DNA from: Bacillota bacterium | Lineage (GTDB): Bacteria > Bacillota > Clostridia > Christensenellales > Christensenellaceae | Reading direction: 5' to 3' | Length of the DNA stretch: 64,000 nucleotides | Assembly (NCBI GenBank): GCA_023408315.1 | Contig: JAEYKI010000001.1 | Location: 209,414-273,413, forward strand | Part shown: positions 8,424 through 15,657 of the stretch, piece by piece | How the letters are laid out: each line of letters begins with the position of its first letter | How positions within the stretch are numbered: the first letter of the stretch is position 1 | Notes under the pieces: generated by a model | The model's database searches: none | What the model was told of the DNA's origin: nothing | The model's input: only the letters and a program-made list of their open reading frames with translations | Made by a program: the position numbers and the translations under genes

Positions 8424-9128
8424 GGAATCCACAAAAGCTTTAAAAAGAATCTTTGCGTATGCATCATCTGGCATCATTTCGGGATGCCATTGCACGGCCA
8501 CGGCAAATTTATAACCGGGTATGCACACCGCTTCAATCAGCCTGTCTTTGGAATAAGCCATGGGCCGCAAGCTCTGTGCCAGCGTTTTTATGCCCTGGTG
8601 GTGGTAACTGTTTACCCTAATTTCATTCCTGCCAAAAATTCCATGAAGAATTGTGTTTTTGCATATTTCAACGGTATGGCTTGCCATCCCCTGCGACGGA
8701 GGGCTGTAGTGGGCAACCTTTTTTGCCGCGTCAAACTGCACGCTCAAATCCTGATACAGGCTTCCGCCCATAAGGGCATTAAACAATTGCAGGCCCCGGC
8801 ATATGCCAAAAACCGGTTTTCCCGGGATAAGCAGCGTATGGCGAAACAGCAGCTCTTCCATAGTATCCCGCGCCGGGCACGGTTCCCCGCACAGCCCCAG
8901 CTTTTCTTCGCCGTAAACAGCGGGGGAAACGTCATGCCCGCCCGTAAATAAAAATCCGTCGTATTCAACAGCTATCCGGCGGATTATTTCTCTATCGCCT
9001 GTCAAAGGCAATATGGCCGGTATGCCGCCCGCGTGCTCAATCTGCTCCATATATCCGGGCAGCATCCATATGCTGTCCATTTTCACGTCCCACAGGGGCG
9101 TTATGCCAATGATAGGCTTCTTTGTCAT
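8412..9128 (-). CDS. Class I glutamine-amidotransferase-like hydrolase (peptidase C26, PuuD-like)
   Basis: The 238-aa protein has the nucleophile elbow FGICRGLQLFNALMGGSLYQDL (catalytic Cys) and the His-Glu pair in AVQWHPEMM, plus FLFTGGHDVSPAVYGEE. This is the signature of gamma-glutamyl hydrolases such as PuuD. AAAGGATCC precedes the ATG, 21 bp after pylSc. In this setting a hydrolase acting on gamma-glutamyl-methylamide, releasing methylamine and glutamate, would make sense. That is inference; other gamma-glutamyl amides are equally possible. Confidence 0.88.
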   Translation of the reverse strand: MTKKPIIGITPLWDVKMDSIWMLPGYMEQIEHAGGIPAILPLTGDREIIRRIAVEYDGFLFTGGHDVSPAVYGEEKLGLCGEPCPARDTMEELLFRHTLLIPGKPVFGICRGLQLFNALMGGSLYQDLSVQFDAAKKVAHYSPPSQGMASHTVEICKNTILHGIFGRNEIRVNSYHHQGIKTLAQSLRPMAYSKDRLIEAVCIPGYKFAVAVQWHPEMMPDDAYAKILFKAFVDSTVT

Positions 9129-9149
9129 TTTGCGGATCCTTTTTTCAGA

Positions 9150-9992
9150 TTATTTTATGTCCAGGGCCGCCCCGTCCGCAAAGGAAAAACTCCTTCCAAA
9201 ACGGTGGACGCCCTCCGATCTCTCCCTGCTTGCCAGGAGCCGTTCCAGCCCAAAGCCTATTCCAACCCAGGAACAGGATATTTTCCACGCCCAGTCAAGC
9301 CGGTGCGGCCCCATAGAAGACGATGCAAGCTCCATTCCCGAAGCGTCCACCACATCTGCGCCGCTGCCGTACACTGCGGACGTTTCCTGCTCAAGCCGAA
9401 AATCCGTAATTCCCGCGGCATCCATCACCATCGCCGCAAGAGAATGGATGCGCTCGTCCCGGCTGTCCTCGGGCGTGCCCCATTCCACCAGATTCAGCAT
9501 GGTAAATTCTTTCAGGTGAATCCGCCCCTCCGATTCCTTGCGGAAGCAGGAGCCTATCTCAAATATCCGAAGGGGCAGCGGCGAGATGTTCAGCAGCTTC
9601 TGCGATACCGCGTACAGCCCTGGCGCCAGCATGGGGCGCAAACAGGATTTTTGATCCAGCCAAAATACCTGCGATGAGAGCGGGTGCTCCGCATCTATAG
9701 ACATGCGCTCCAAATACAATCTGGGTATGACGGCGGGCGTCAGCATCTCGCTGAATCCCGCTTGAAACAATTGTTCTTTAATGGCGCGGGTCATTTGCGC
9801 AATCCGCGGTTCCCGCGTTTTAAAAAGCAAATCCGCCAGTTCGTTTTTGTTTTTTGCGGCAGCCTCTTTTTCCAGTTTCTGAAACGCCCTGTCACGGTCC
9901 CCAGGCGCTTTAAAAACCCTCTCGGTAAAATGTTCGCGGCGCATGCCCAAAACCGCGAGCCGCTCCGTTTGAGATTCTGAAAATGGCAACAT
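9150..9992 (-). CDS. pylSc: Pyrrolysyl-tRNA synthetase, catalytic subunit
   Basis: This 280-aa protein is the class II catalytic domain that charges tRNA-Pyl with pyrrolysine. Motif 2 is visible as RIFEIGSCFRKESEGRIHLKEFTMLNL and motif 3 as GIGFGLERLL; LSSQVFWLDQKSCLRPMLAPGLY matches the substrate-pocket region of the Desulfitobacterium PylSc. The start is the ATG at 9992 after AGGAGG, overlapping the pylSn stop by one base (TAATG); longer readings merely extend through pylSn. Bacteria typically split PylS into two proteins, as seen here. Having pylSn directly upstream of pylSc differs from the pylSc-B-C-D-Sn order I recall for Desulfitobacterium hafniense. Confidence 0.96.
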   Translation of the reverse strand: MLPFSESQTERLAVLGMRREHFTERVFKAPGDRDRAFQKLEKEAAAKNKNELADLLFKTREPRIAQMTRAIKEQLFQAGFSEMLTPAVIPRLYLERMSIDAEHPLSSQVFWLDQKSCLRPMLAPGLYAVSQKLLNISPLPLRIFEIGSCFRKESEGRIHLKEFTMLNLVEWGTPEDSRDERIHSLAAMVMDAAGITDFRLEQETSAVYGSGADVVDASGMELASSSMGPHRLDWAWKISCSWVGIGFGLERLLASRERSEGVHRFGRSFSFADGAALDIK

Positions 9993-10297
9993 TATCTGCC
10001 TCCTCTGTCCGTAAACGCCGTGCCGGAATACTTCTCCATCTTCCAGGCGGGAACCCCGCATTTGGGGCATGCTCCCATGCACTGGTGATTTCTGAGCCAT
10101 CTGGCGCTGCGGCTGGTTCTGGAATTCCATACGGTGAACTTTTCCCCGCAATGCGTTTCCAGCTCAATCAGGCGTCCGTGGAGCGAAACGCTTCTCAGTC
10201 CGTGCAATATTCCCGATCTGGCCGGCCACAGCTTAATTTTATTCACTAACGAAAAAAGGCTCTGGTTTTTTTGCACATATCTTTTAATATCGGTCAT
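9992..10297 (-). CDS. pylSn: Pyrrolysyl-tRNA synthetase, tRNA-binding N-terminal subunit
   Basis: The 101-aa protein matches the separate PylSn of bacteria: KIKLWPARSGILHGLRSV, then LETHCGEKFTVWNSRTSRSARWLRN and a CMGACPKCGVP zinc site. The His/Cys ligands hold the fold that recognises the compact T- and variable-loop face of tRNA-Pyl. The ATG at 10297 has a GGGGG ribosome site and lies 14 nt inside pylD. Its stop overlaps the pylSc start, so the two halves of the enzyme are made by coupled translation. Confidence 0.95.
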   Translation of the reverse strand: MTDIKRYVQKNQSLFSLVNKIKLWPARSGILHGLRSVSLHGRLIELETHCGEKFTVWNSRTSRSARWLRNHQCMGACPKCGVPAWKMEKYSGTAFTDRGGR

Positions 10298-11099
10298 TTT
10301 TAACCCCCTGGTACTGCTTTGCGCAGTGATGCAGCATTACGGCTATGCCCAGTTCCAGCGGATTATGGAATACCCTTGCGATTTCTGCCGCCTTATGCGT
10401 CACGCCCAGCGGAATGCCCGGCGCGGATATATGGGTGCGCGCGGTCACATCCGCGGCGGTAATAATGCCTCCCGCATTTGCCGCGCATAAAATATGGCAA
10501 TGTTGTTTGTAGCCGCCGGGGGCATGCAGCACCCGAATGCCCGGTGCTTTTTTTAACGCCTCTTCTGTTTTTTCAAAAACAGGGTCGTACATAAAAACCG
10601 TCCATCCCTTTTGGTCAAGATACTTTGCTGCGGCCTGCCCCACAGGGCCCGCGCCCAAAACAATCACATCCTGCGGGGAACCGCTCATTAAATCCAGCGC
10701 CGCGGCAAATCCAATGCCCGTGGCGTACCCGTTGTCAGAGCGTATCCGCCCCCTTGTGCCAAAAGCCGCGCACACATCGTCATCCGCCATAAAAATCAGG
10801 TCCGCGTCCCGGCCGTATGCCTGCCAAATACCCGCCACGTCCGTCTTGTCAGTTACATATGCTTCCGCGCCGCAGTATGCCAAAATAGCGCAAACGGTTT
10901 CGGAAAAATTGCCAATTATCCCCTGTCCGCTGGTTACCGGCACAACGGCGCATTTAAACGCGGGAATCCTTCCCTTAAAATCCACCGCATACGCGGCAAT
11001 CTCCCTGATTCCTGCGCCCATAAGCGCGCGGTATTTGCCGTCGTTCTCCCGCAGGGCTTTTGCCGTATTTTCAATATCCTTTTCGGTCAGTCTGGACAT
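10284..11099 (-). CDS. pylD: Pyrrolysine synthase
   Basis: PylD oxidises L-lysine-N6-(3R)-methyl-D-ornithine to the semialdehyde that cyclises to pyrrolysine. The 271-aa sequence starts MSRLTEKDIENTAKAL, has the expected VPVTSGQGIIGNFSETVCAI segment and an NAD-binding Rossmann loop (VIVLGAGPVGQAAAKYLDQKG, about residue 147). The ATG overlaps the pylC stop by 13 nt and GAGG lies upstream. It sits in the canonical B-C-D order, which together with the neighbouring synthetase leaves little doubt. Confidence 0.95.
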   Translation of the reverse strand: MSRLTEKDIENTAKALRENDGKYRALMGAGIREIAAYAVDFKGRIPAFKCAVVPVTSGQGIIGNFSETVCAILAYCGAEAYVTDKTDVAGIWQAYGRDADLIFMADDDVCAAFGTRGRIRSDNGYATGIGFAAALDLMSGSPQDVIVLGAGPVGQAAAKYLDQKGWTVFMYDPVFEKTEEALKKAPGIRVLHAPGGYKQHCHILCAANAGGIITAADVTARTHISAPGIPLGVTHKAAEIARVFHNPLELGIAVMLHHCAKQYQGVKNDRY

Positions 11100-12199
11100 C
11101 CCGCCACCTCGCTTTTAATATTCCGGATGCACGCGCCCCACTTTTCTGCCGCTTCATCCAATGTGCCGGCGGTTATAATAAGAATGGCCGCCCAGCCCGA
11201 AGCGCCCGGACAAAAATCGGTCACCGCTTCGTCCGCCCCAAAAAAACCGTGTTGCAGCCAAAGCCTGCCGCATCCGGCTATCACATGCTCGCCCACAATA
11301 CGCACCTCTCCCTTTTCAACTAAAATCTGCCGGTACAGGCAGGCCTTATCCCTGGTTTTTTCATGCAAGACACTGCGCTGCGCGAGCATTTCCACCATAT
11401 TGATACCCGTTGCGTGATAAACGCTTATGGGCGTCTGGCTGGGAAAGCGCGCGTCAATTTCCAAAAGCTTTAACTTTCCGTTGTGCTCCAGCGCCTCAAT
11501 GTCGAATATTCCGTTTATTTTCAGGCTGTCCGCCAGCGCTTTTCCTGTTTGCCAAAACTGCTCCGCTAAACCGCTTGATAGCGCGGCGGGGGCGTTGATG
11601 CCAATGCAGTCGTAATCGTCCCCGCATACCACTTCGGTAATCGGCAGGCAAACGGACGCATTTCCGTTTCCAATCACTTCCATTGAAAAGCCGGGGCCGC
11701 TTACATACTCCTGTATCACGGGAACGTATTCATAGTTTTTCAGAATCTCCTTCAATTCTTCCGGAGTTTCAACTCTGCGCACTCCCAGGCTTCCGCTCAT
11801 GCCATCAGGCTTTACGATTACCGGGAAGCCGCACGCGGGATACTCTTTGGGCACTGGCAAACCCAATTCTTTGAATAACGCGTTGGAGCGGGCTTTGGAA
11901 GAAGATATGCCGTAACACCTTTCGTCATATACCACGGGCGTGCCGGTCTCCTTACCGTACGCAAGCAGCCTGCCCAGTGCATGCGCATCCTCCAGCGCGG
12001 GAAAAACAATATCCGCATCCAAAAACAACCCGCGCGCCGCGTCGGCATCCATCACGTCAACGCATATAAAAACGTCCGCAATGCCCGCCGCCGGGGCGTT
12101 TACGTCCTTGTCCGCAAGCGTTGTATGAAACCCCGCCTTTTTTGCCAGATACGCAATCTCTATCCCCTGCAACCGTCCGCCTATAATCAACACATGCAT
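11087..12199 (-). CDS. pylC: 3-methylornithine--L-lysine ligase (ATP-grasp)
   Basis: PylC joins (3R)-3-methyl-D-ornithine to the epsilon-amino group of lysine with ATP. The 370-aa protein opens with a dinucleotide-like loop (MHVLIIGGRLQGIEIAYLAKK). The ATP-grasp core follows: GFPVIVKPDGMSGSLGVRRV (phosphate-binding loop), PVIQEYVSGPGFSMEVIG and LLEIDARFPSQTP (metal ligands). The ATG at 12199 lies 13 nt inside pylB with GAGG upstream; earlier in-frame codons would add a non-family extension. Confidence 0.95.
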   Translation of the reverse strand: MHVLIIGGRLQGIEIAYLAKKAGFHTTLADKDVNAPAAGIADVFICVDVMDADAARGLFLDADIVFPALEDAHALGRLLAYGKETGTPVVYDERCYGISSSKARSNALFKELGLPVPKEYPACGFPVIVKPDGMSGSLGVRRVETPEELKEILKNYEYVPVIQEYVSGPGFSMEVIGNGNASVCLPITEVVCGDDYDCIGINAPAALSSGLAEQFWQTGKALADSLKINGIFDIEALEHNGKLKLLEIDARFPSQTPISVYHATGINMVEMLAQRSVLHEKTRDKACLYRQILVEKGEVRIVGEHVIAGCGRLWLQHGFFGADEAVTDFCPGASGWAAILIITAGTLDEAAEKWGACIRNIKSEVAGCPD

Positions 12200-13227
12200 T
12201 TCTGTTCCCTCACCCAGTCCCGGTATTCCCCCGCCTCTGCCGCCGTGAGCCCGCATTGCCCCAGCGTTTCGGCAATCCCGCTCACCGTCCGCCTGCCAAA
12301 GTCAATGTCCAGGCTGCTGTTTGCCACCCCGTTAAAACCGGAGCCGGGCGGTATCAGCGACGTGACAACATTTGCCCCGGCCCCAAGCCTGTCCCCAAGC
12401 CCGCCAAGTCCCTCTACGTCCAGCGACGCGGGAATCAGCAGCTTTGGGTACAAAACCCGCATAACGGCTATGGCTAGGATTTCCGTGCCAAAATCAATCC
12501 CGGCCCCGCCGCCGGGCGGTATGTATGTCATAACCCGCACCTGTGAGGGCCGCACCCGTTCCATAGAAAGTATGGAGTGCGCCAGGGAGAAGGCGTCGTC
12601 TCCCGCGCCGGTCAGCAGGCCCTCCTCAACCAGCAGGCCTGTTTCACGGGCATGCAGCTTTGCGTCGTATCGCGCCTCAAAGCTTTGGCTTACTCTCATT
12701 TTCAAAAACAACTCACGCGAATACGTTTCCTGGTAAAGCGCGTACCAAAGAGCGCCCGTCTTCTTAAATTCGTCAATCAGAGCGTGCGGCACAACGCCGG
12801 GCGAGACCATTACGTAAAGTCCCGTCGCCTCTTTCACGCGCCGTATGATATCAAGCAATTTACCGGGGTTTCTGTAATAATACGGGTCTTCGCCCATTGT
12901 CAAATCAATCAGGTGAACGCCGGATTCTTTCAGCTCCACGGCCGCATGAACAATATCCTCCATGCTTTTGCGATATCTGTGTTCACCGCCGGAAACCCGG
13001 TAATTGCAAAATGCGCAGTCATTCTTGCAGTAGGTTGAAAAATAAACAAACCCGTAAAGAAATACCCGGTTTCCAAAATATTTTTCCCTAAGAGCCCTGG
13101 CCGTGCGAAACAGCGTTTCCCTTTCATCCGCTCCGTCCATTGATAAAAGATATGCAATTTCCCGCTCAGAAGGCTTTATTCCCGCCAGTGCCTTATTCAG
13201 AATATCTCCGCAATTCAATCTGTTCAT
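12187..13227 (-). CDS. pylB: 3-methylornithine synthase (radical SAM lysine mutase)
   Basis: PylB rearranges L-lysine to (3R)-3-methyl-D-ornithine, the first step to pyrrolysine. The 346-aa protein has the radical SAM cluster motif CKNDCAFCNY (about residue 67) and PylB-like segments VHLIDLTMGEDPYYY, LYQETYSRELFLKMR and PASLDVEGLGGLGDRLGAGANV. The ATG overlaps the stop of the upstream activator gene by four bases (ATGA), so the biosynthetic genes are translated as part of the same message. Confidence 0.96.
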   Translation of the reverse strand: MNRLNCGDILNKALAGIKPSEREIAYLLSMDGADERETLFRTARALREKYFGNRVFLYGFVYFSTYCKNDCAFCNYRVSGGEHRYRKSMEDIVHAAVELKESGVHLIDLTMGEDPYYYRNPGKLLDIIRRVKEATGLYVMVSPGVVPHALIDEFKKTGALWYALYQETYSRELFLKMRVSQSFEARYDAKLHARETGLLVEEGLLTGAGDDAFSLAHSILSMERVRPSQVRVMTYIPPGGGAGIDFGTEILAIAVMRVLYPKLLIPASLDVEGLGGLGDRLGAGANVVTSLIPPGSGFNGVANSSLDIDFGRRTVSGIAETLGQCGLTAAEAGEYRDWVREQKCMC

Positions 13228-15470
13228 CTGCCCAGCTCCAGCTTATAAACAATCGGGCATGTCGGTAGCTTATGTATACAGCCATGCCCTATAAACCTGA
13301 AATCCTTCCGTTTTGCACATTGAAGGATCATGTCTTCATATGTTAGCCCGTCCTCAAAACGATACGGTTTTGCCGCCGCCATCCCTGCATTCTGGAGCGA
13401 ATAAGACAGTTTGCCGCATATATAGGTTACGGAGCCCGTCATATACGGCTCAATTTTTTTCAGCAGCCCCAGCACAGCCGCGCCGCTCACTTCTGCAAAC
13501 CACTTTTTTCCAACCAGTTCCGTTACCCCTTCGGCATCCGCCAACGAGAATACTGGCCGTCCCTCTTCCGCGTGTTTTGAGACGAACCCGGCAATCGCAT
13601 CGGCCGCGGCGTCCAACAACTCTTTTAACGCCGGATTTTTCATCTCCGTATAGATATTTTGGGGATTCACCAGGGACGCAATGAGCGAAAAAGGGCCGGG
13701 GATTTCAATAATGCCCTCTGGAACATCTTCCGCCATGCGTATGGCGCTGCATACAATTTCTCTGTCAAGTTCGCTTATTTTGCCATACGGGTATTCATTC
13801 GTGCGCTCTATCAGCCTAATCGTCCCCGCGCCGGACGCATGCCCGCCGTCCGCCCCGCAATGCCAGATATAAGGATGGTTGGCGCCAAACACATCCCTTT
13901 CATGCGGAATATGCATTGCTCTCGCAAAAGCTGCGGGATACTCGCCCAGGGCCGCGGTTTCAATAAAAACCGCTTTTTGCGAGAGCGCTCCAGCCTCCAG
14001 CCGTTTTGCTTTGTTTATGAGCGCCATCCGCGCCCCCAGGCCCGCCGCATTGCCGACGGATCGTATGTTTTTTAAAAGGCAGTCCGGAAACATGCCGAGT
14101 TTCAAAGCGTTCTCCTTATCCAAATAAGTCCCAAACGCGCCCGCCAGAATAATCTCGTCAACAGATGATACGCCAACCTGTTTCATCAGCATAACGGCCC
14201 CTGCATACAACGCGGCTTTCGCTAGCTGCACAGCGCGGATATCCTTTTGCGTGACGGATATAACGTTCTTGCCAAAATACAGCACATATTCCGCCCCTGA
14301 ATCCCGGCGGATGCGGCTGGATACAATATTGGGAGAAAACCTGCCGTTCGGCTCAATAATTCCGGCCTCCGCCATCTGCGCCGCAGCGTCTACAATTCCC
14401 GAGCCGCATATGCCTGTCACCTCGTCCGTATTGCCAATCACTTCAATTTGCGCCTCCAATGTTACGGGATCAATTTTGACCTTTTCAATTGCGCCAGCCT
14501 CCGCGCGCGACCCCCACCTGATCTGCGCCCCCTCCAAAGCGGGGCCCGTAGCGCATGACGTAACATAAATTTCGCCCAGATGGGCAAGGCATATCTCGCT
14601 GTTTGTGCCTATGTCTATCAGCAAAGTGGTTTTTCCGCTTTTATACGGCTCCGTGGCCAAAATAGCGGCCACGGCGTCCGCCCCCACAAAACCCGCGGGC
14701 GTGGGCAAAAAATGCACGTTTCCCTCCGGAGAAACAGCAAGACCCAGCCCTTGCGCCGGCATATCAAAAGAATCTTTGATTACGGGCGAATAAGGCGCCA
14801 CGCCTATGCTGCCGGGGTTTATCCCTGCCGCTATATGGTGCATAACCGTATTTCCCACAATAACCGCTTCCAAAATCTCTTCTGTTTTTAATCCCGCATC
14901 CTTTGCCAGTATTGAAATAAGGCGGTTCAGTTCTGCGAACAATACGCCGCGCAGCTCGCTCAGGCCTGTTTCTTTTTCCATACAGTACGCCACGCGGGAG
15001 AGAACATCCGCTCCAAATGGTATTTGCGGATTAAGCCCGCACGCGGACAAAACGGTTTCCCCGCTTTCCAAATTGCACAGATATACGGCGAGAGTGGTTG
15101 TACCCACATCGATTGCAACGCCATAGCCTTTTTGCTCTCCGGGCATAATTTCGCCCGCCCCCGCAATGCTCTCGGTAAGGATTTTTTCCTGTTTATTCCC
15201 GGGGATCTCAACGCTGACGTCCGACTGCGCCCGCGCCCTGCACGCAAGCCTTATGCCATTGGCCAATTCTTCATGCGAAAGCGCGCTTTTCTCAACGGGA
15301 GAAACCTCTGAAAGCTTCCCCAACGCAAGCTTGATCTTACATTTTCCGCACGCGCCTTTTGCGCCGCAATACGCGTTTATGTAAATACCGGCTTGCCTGG
15401 CCGCATGCAGTACGGTCTCATTGGACGAAATCTCACAAGAAACGCCGGCGGGCAAAAACGTAATTTTCAC
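13224..15470 (-). CDS. RamA/RACo-like corrinoid activator with URO-D-like C-terminal tail
   Basis: Proteins of this class use ATP and a [2Fe-2S] ferredoxin domain to reduce inactive Co(II) corrinoids. The 748-aa product has the ferredoxin ligands (YCGAKGACGKCKI, then RLACRA) in its first 85 residues. An actin-like ASKHA/DUF4445 domain follows (GVAIDVGTTTLAVYL, TLLIDIGTNSEICL, GICGSGIVDAA, ILAGAFGTYLD). About 210 extra residues then resemble part of a URO-D-type methyltransferase (EIPGPFSLIASLVNPQN, VTYICGKLSYSLQNAGM) and end in GHGCIHKLPTCP. I chose a GTG at 15470 after GGGAGG because the longer reading would run through the terminator and tRNA-Pyl. It begins the pylBCDSnSc operon. Confidence 0.88.
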   Translation of the reverse strand: MKITFLPAGVSCEISSNETVLHAARQAGIYINAYCGAKGACGKCKIKLALGKLSEVSPVEKSALSHEELANGIRLACRARAQSDVSVEIPGNKQEKILTESIAGAGEIMPGEQKGYGVAIDVGTTTLAVYLCNLESGETVLSACGLNPQIPFGADVLSRVAYCMEKETGLSELRGVLFAELNRLISILAKDAGLKTEEILEAVIVGNTVMHHIAAGINPGSIGVAPYSPVIKDSFDMPAQGLGLAVSPEGNVHFLPTPAGFVGADAVAAILATEPYKSGKTTLLIDIGTNSEICLAHLGEIYVTSCATGPALEGAQIRWGSRAEAGAIEKVKIDPVTLEAQIEVIGNTDEVTGICGSGIVDAAAQMAEAGIIEPNGRFSPNIVSSRIRRDSGAEYVLYFGKNVISVTQKDIRAVQLAKAALYAGAVMLMKQVGVSSVDEIILAGAFGTYLDKENALKLGMFPDCLLKNIRSVGNAAGLGARMALINKAKRLEAGALSQKAVFIETAALGEYPAAFARAMHIPHERDVFGANHPYIWHCGADGGHASGAGTIRLIERTNEYPYGKISELDREIVCSAIRMAEDVPEGIIEIPGPFSLIASLVNPQNIYTEMKNPALKELLDAAADAIAGFVSKHAEEGRPVFSLADAEGVTELVGKKWFAEVSGAAVLGLLKKIEPYMTGSVTYICGKLSYSLQNAGMAAAKPYRFEDGLTYEDMILQCAKRKDFRFIGHGCIHKLPTCPIVYKLELGR

Positions 15471-15485
15471 TAAATACCTCCCAAC

Positions 15486-15517
15486 AAAAAAGAGAAGTAT
15501 ATAAAATACTTCTCTTT
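15486..15517 (-). terminator. Intrinsic terminator/attenuator after tRNA-Pyl
   Basis: On the minus strand a perfect 12-bp stem (15506-15517 with 15489-15500, loop of 5) is followed by further U residues (15486-15488). It lies between tRNA-Pyl and the ribosome site of the activator gene. It would end the mtmC-mtmB-pylT message, with partial readthrough feeding the activator and pyl biosynthesis genes; no separate promoter is obvious in the short gap. Confidence 0.75.
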
Positions 15518-15545
15518 CATTACGACCTTTGAATTGAAGAAACAG

Positions 15546-15617
15546 TGGCGGAAAGTCCCGGCGTCGCACCCGGCTGTGCGGATTTAGAGTCCGCATAATC
15601 ACTCCGATTCACTCTCC
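15546..15617 (-). tRNA. pylT: tRNA-Pyl, anticodon CUA
   Basis: I folded the minus strand by hand into a 72-nt tRNA including an encoded CCA. It has a 7-bp acceptor stem (one G-U), a single base before the D stem and a 4-bp D stem (AATC/GATT) with a 5-nt loop. It also has one connector base, a 6-bp anticodon stem (TGCGGA/TCCGCA) closing loop CTCTAAA with anticodon CUA, a 3-nt variable loop CAG, a 7-nt T loop and discriminator G73. These are the special traits of tRNA-Pyl. The T stem has one central G-G mismatch (CCGGG facing CCGGG). It lies 40 nt downstream of mtmB. Confidence 0.96.
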
Positions 15618-15626
15618 ATATGGGTA

Positions 15627-15644
15627 GGGCGGAAGGTCCCGCCC
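15627..15644 (-). promoter_or_regulatory. GC-rich hairpin between mtmB and tRNA-Pyl
   Basis: GGGCGG (15627-15632) pairs with CCGCCC (15639-15644) around a 6-nt loop, ten bases before the tRNA 5' end. There is no U-run. It could guide processing of the tRNA from the mtmB message or protect the mtmB 3' end. Confidence 0.45.
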
Positions 15645-15657
15645 CTTGGCCTGCTCA

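Noticed and set aside
13224..15602. Long reading of the corrinoid activator starting near 15602
   Set aside because: It would translate through the tRNA-Pyl gene and the terminator; GTG 15470 has a strong ribosome site and a family-like N-terminus.
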